Shown piece after piece: positions 30,112-32,320 of a stretch of DNA of 32,320 nucleotides. The stretch comes from JAJXWB01 sp047605445 (GTDB lineage Bacteria > Pseudomonadota > Alphaproteobacteria > Rhizobiales > Beijerinckiaceae): NCBI GenBank assembly GCA_047605445.1, contig JASGFP010000035.1:1-32320 (forward strand), in the 5' to 3' direction. Made by a program: the position numbers and the translations under genes. The notes beneath the pieces were generated by a model. It was not told where the DNA came from and ran no database searches. It saw only the letters and a list, made by a program, of their open reading frames with translations. Within the stretch, counting starts at the first letter, position 1. Each line of letters opens with the position of its first letter.

Positions 30112-30690
30112 ATGATCGTCCTCATCCTCGGCCTTCTGATCTTCCTCGGCGTGCATCTCGTGCCGACTTCGGCGCCCACGCGCGAGGCGCTCGTGCGAAA
30201 GCTCGGCGAAGGGCAGTACAAGCTCGCGTTCACGATCGCGTCGTTCATCGGCTTCGCGCTGATCGTCTGGGGCTTTGGTCTGGCGCGCCATTCGCCCGCC
30301 AATGTGCAGCTCTGGTCGCCGCCGGTCTGGACGAAACACATCGCCTTTCTGCTGATGTGGTTCTCCTTCGTGCTGCTGGTCGCCGCCTATGTGCCCTCGC
30401 ACATCCGCGACAGGGCCAAGCATCCCATGCTGGCGGCGGTGAAAATCTGGGCGCTGGCGCATCTTCTCGCCAATGGCGATCTCGCCGGAATCGTCCTGTT
30501 TCTTTCGTTCCTCGCCTGGGCTGTCTACGACCGGATTTCGGTGAAGAAGCGCGGCGCGCTTGGGCCGCTGGGGGCCAGGCACGGCGGCGTGGCGCAGGAT
30601 GTCATCGTGGTGGTGGCTGGCACAGCCGCCTATCTCGCCATGCTGTTCTGGGGCCATCCGTGGCTGATCGGAATCCGGCTGATTGGCTAG
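30112..30690 (+). CDS. NnrU family integral membrane protein
   Basis: This 192-residue protein has about five hydrophobic helices and the family blocks GLLIFLGVHLVPT, KLAFTIASFIGFALIVWGFG (start of a longer stretch), HIRDRAKHPMLAAVKIWALAHLLANGDLA kept in part as KHPMLAAVKIWALAHLLANG, and SFLAWAVYDRIS. NnrU proteins are named from a gene cluster needed for nitric-oxide metabolism and are related to isoprenoid- and methyl-modifying membrane enzymes, but no denitrification gene is near here, so that role is not supported. Conserved histidines (KHPML and AHLLANGD) could bind a cofactor or metal. I chose the ATG at 30112; a TTG at 30058 would add a basic leader made of repeat sequence. No ribosome-binding site is visible. 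Confidence 0.85.
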   Translation: MIVLILGLLIFLGVHLVPTSAPTREALVRKLGEGQYKLAFTIASFIGFALIVWGFGLARHSPANVQLWSPPVWTKHIAFLLMWFSFVLLVAAYVPSHIRDRAKHPMLAAVKIWALAHLLANGDLAGIVLFLSFLAWAVYDRISVKKRGALGPLGARHGGVAQDVIVVVAGTAAYLAMLFWGHPWLIGIRLIG

Positions 30691-30730
30691 GCCCCTCGTT
30701 TTCCCGCCGCATTTTGATGTAAGAGGGGCC
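30690..30730. repeat. inverted repeat between the nnrU-like and META genes
   Basis: GGCCCCTC (30690-30697) and GAGGGGCC (30723-30730) are exact complements with a 25-base loop. The left arm starts within the nnrU stop codon. It may end that transcript or bind a regulator; no T-run follows. Confidence 0.4.
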
Positions 30731-30759
30731 TGCACAGGGCGTTTGCTCGAGGGGAAGCA

Positions 30760-31230
30760 ATGAAGAAACTCGCTATTCTGGCTTCGGCCATCGCCGCGGC
30801 GGCGCTCGTCGCACAGCCGGCCTCGGCGCAGCGCAGGCAAAAGGCGCAACCGCCGCAGCAGGGCGAAGGCGAGAAGAAGGAAAGCAAGGACGCCTACGAA
30901 TCCCCCTTCCCGACCAAGGCCACCTGGCAGCTCACGAGCTTCAACGGCAAGTCGCCGCCGGCGGATGCTTCTCTGCTGATCGACGAGAATCTGCGCGGCA
31001 CGGGATCGTCGGGCTGCAACACATGGTCGGCGACGCTCTACCCGATCAAGGGCCACAGGCTCGCCATGGGACCCGTCGCCCTGACCAAGAAGACCTGCTC
31101 GAACGAGGTCAACGGTTTCGAGCGCGCCTATCTCACCGTGCTGCGCTCGGGGCCGACGTGGGATCTCTCGGGCTCCACGCTGACGGTGAAGAGTCAGTAC
31201 GGCGTGCTCGTCTACAACCGAGGCCTGTAG
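30760..31230 (+). CDS. exported META-domain (HslJ-like) protein
   Basis: This 156-residue protein has a signal peptide ending PASA (residue 23), a polar Lys/Gln/Glu linker to about residue 48, and then a META (DUF306) domain. Family marks are ATWQLTSFNGKSP, the GSSGCNTWSA turn with Cys86, and LAMGPVALTKKTC with Cys113; the two cysteines probably form a disulphide in the periplasm. META domains occur in HslJ and other heat- or stress-linked envelope proteins; the molecular role is unknown. GAGGGGAAGCA precedes the ATG. It converges with hisS, and a palindrome lies between the two stops. Confidence 0.88.
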   Translation: MKKLAILASAIAAAALVAQPASAQRRQKAQPPQQGEGEKKESKDAYESPFPTKATWQLTSFNGKSPPADASLLIDENLRGTGSSGCNTWSATLYPIKGHRLAMGPVALTKKTCSNEVNGFERAYLTVLRSGPTWDLSGSTLTVKSQYGVLVYNRGL

Positions 31231-31238
31231 TCGCAATC

Positions 31239-31266
31239 GGACCGCGAGCCTGAAGGCTCGCAGTCC
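31239..31266. terminator. palindrome between converging META and hisS genes, likely two-way terminator
   Basis: GGACCGCGAGCC, loop TGAA, GGCTCGCAGTCC forms a 12-base stem with one mismatch. It fills the 37-base gap between two converging stops. The sequence is a compact version of the 29993-30052 repeat. The T-run is weak (CCCCTATTG), so the repeat explanation is equally good. Confidence 0.55.
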
Positions 31267-31267
31267 C

Positions 31268-32320
31268 CTATTGCCCGTGCCGCGCCAGCACGTCCTTCAC
31301 GGCGCTGACGAGTTCAGCCTCCGGCACGGAGAATTGCGCGGGGCGCGCGCTTTTCCATTCGTCGTTGGACTGGATTGCGGCGGCGGCGCGGGCGCCTTCG
31401 ATCAGATCCTTGATCTGCACTTCGCCCTTCGCGTGCTCGTCCGAGCCCTGGATGATCACGCAAGGGCTGTTGCGGCGGTCGGCGTATTTCATCTGCGCCT
31501 TCATGCCGGCGGCGCCCAGATAGAGTTCGGCGCGAATGTTTTCAGCGCGCAGTTTCGCGACCATCGCCTGATAGTGCGCGACGCGGTCGCGATCCATCAC
31601 CAGAACCACCACGGGGCCAGTCTGCGCGCCCGCGCTGACGATGGGGCTGTCGATCAGCTTGAGCGCCGCGAACAGGCGCGAGACGCCGATGGAAAAGCCG
31701 GTCGCAGGCACGGGCTCAGAACGGAAGCGGCCGACAAGGCCGTCGTAGCGCCCGCCGCCGCCGACCGAGCCGAAGCGCACGGGCTGGCCCCTGTCGTCGG
31801 TGACGCCGAAGGTCAGCTCGGCCTCGAAGACCGGTCCGGTGTAATATTCGAGACCGCGCACGACGGAGGGGTCGATCAGTATGCGATCCTCGCCATAGCC
31901 GGCCGCCAACGCGAAGGCCGCGATGTCGCGCAATTCGCTCACGCCTTCGAGCCCGCGCTGCGAGCCGGTCGCGGCATGTTCGAGCGCGGCGATCGTCTCG
32001 GCGTTGGTCGCTTTCCGCGCGGCGGTGAAGGCGAGAACGCGCGCAATCGAATTCGCGTCCAGTTCGGCGCCGGCGGTGAAATCGCCGCTCTCGTCCTTGC
32101 GGCCGGGACCAAGCAGCATTTCGACGCCGTGCGGGCCGAGGCGGTCGAGCTTGTCTATGGCGCGCAGCACCTTGAGGCGGCGCTGATGATGCTCGGGCGC
32201 ATCAGGCAGGCCGATCGCCTCCATCACGCCGTCGAGCACCTTGCGGTTATTCACCTTCACCACATAGTCGCCGCGGCGGATGCCGAGCTTCTCCAGCGTG
32301 TCGGCGGCCATCATGCAGAT
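31268..32320 (-). CDS. hisS: histidyl-tRNA synthetase (C-terminal part; start lies beyond the window)
   Basis: The visible 350 residues are the C-terminal two thirds of a class II synthetase that charges tRNA-His. The histidine-specific block GLEYYTGPVFEAEL, motif SVGGGGRYDGLVGRF and class II motif 3 TGFSIGVSRLFAAL are present, followed by the anticodon-binding domain (VVLVMDRDRVAHYQ, SPCVIIQGSDEHAKGEVQIKD, kept short) to the stop at 31268. The frame is open to the right edge, so motifs 1 and 2 are mostly outside. In relatives hisS, hisZ and hisG are often adjacent on one strand; here hisS is on the opposite strand with the nnrU-like and META genes between. Confidence 0.96.
   Translation of the reverse strand: MCMMAADTLEKLGIRRGDYVVKVNNRKVLDGVMEAIGLPDAPEHHQRRLKVLRAIDKLDRLGPHGVEMLLGPGRKDESGDFTAGAELDANSIARVLAFTAARKATNAETIAALEHAATGSQRGLEGVSELRDIAAFALAAGYGEDRILIDPSVVRGLEYYTGPVFEAELTFGVTDDRGQPVRFGSVGGGGRYDGLVGRFRSEPVPATGFSIGVSRLFAALKLIDSPIVSAGAQTGPVVVLVMDRDRVAHYQAMVAKLRAENIRAELYLGAAGMKAQMKYADRRNSPCVIIQGSDEHAKGEVQIKDLIEGARAAAAIQSNDEWKSARPAQFSVPEAELVSAVKDVLARHGQ

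Noticed and set aside
30112..30690. Denitrification role suggested by the name NnrU
   Set aside because: No nitrite or nitric-oxide reductase or NnrR-type regulator lies nearby, so the name alone does not support that function.
1..32320. tRNA, rRNA, CRISPR, prophage or insertion-sequence content
   Set aside because: Gaps were read for cloverleaf ends, regular spaced repeats and transposase or integrase motifs; nothing convincing was seen. A tRNA search program could still find something missed by eye.

Overview
The window is a high-GC chromosomal segment from an alphaproteobacterium, most likely of the order Hyphomicrobiales (Rhizobiales). The family is uncertain; a Methylocystaceae or Beijerinckiaceae relative would fit. 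Support comes from the ileS-lspA-M16-M16 gene order, a HisZ with an approximately 320-residue HisG of the Bradyrhizobium type, the TIGR01459-type HAD hydrolase, MaoC and RibF, and a DctA transporter. I see no integrase, transposase, phage gene, CRISPR array, rRNA or convincing tRNA. This reads as core chromosome with a few accessory insertions.

Layout. 1-2.8 kb (+): the 3' part of a DUF3422 gene and a secreted phosphoesterase. 2.8-4.6 kb (-): mutL of the endonuclease type. 4.9-5.7 kb (+): FkbM methyltransferase. 5.7-12.8 kb (-): a run transcribed ileS > lspA > exported proline/charge-rich protein > catalytic M16 peptidase > non-catalytic M16 partner. 13.2-14.0 kb (+): exported beta-lactamase-fold protein with altered metal motifs. 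14.0-15.0 kb (-): three small exported or membrane proteins (eight-cysteine, glycine-zipper, two-helix). 15.1-17.2 kb (+): dctA and an L,D-transpeptidase-like Tat lipoprotein lacking the catalytic histidine. 17.2-18.9 kb (-): ribF and a MaoC dehydratase, separated by a large imperfect inverted repeat. 19.1-19.5 kb (+): single-domain CheY with a clear terminator. 19.5-26.6 kb (-): fumC > MIP channel > poxB-like > HAD hydrolase > MFS transporter > VOC protein > DUF1428 protein. 27-31.2 kb (+): copper-chaperone-like protein, Ohr, hisZ-hisG, NnrU-like protein, META-domain protein. 31.3 kb to the end (-): the C-terminal part of hisS.

How the parts fit. Housekeeping functions dominate: mismatch repair, isoleucyl- and histidyl-tRNA synthesis, lipoprotein signal peptidase, flavin cofactor synthesis and the first step of histidine synthesis. 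fumC, the MIP channel, the PoxB-like enzyme and dctA touch C3/C4 acid metabolism. Several envelope proteins are present. The maoC/HAD/ribF/ileS/lspA set, which I recall as close neighbours in related genomes, is here split by two blocks of unrelated genes.

I did not find a clearly novel multi-gene system. The most interesting points are the L,D-transpeptidase homologue with Tyr in place of the catalytic His, the MBL protein with degenerate metal ligands, a GGACCGCGAGCCT palindromic unit repeated near hisG/nnrU/hisS, a perfect inverted repeat covering the ohr ribosome-binding site, and a possible sigma-54 promoter for dctA.
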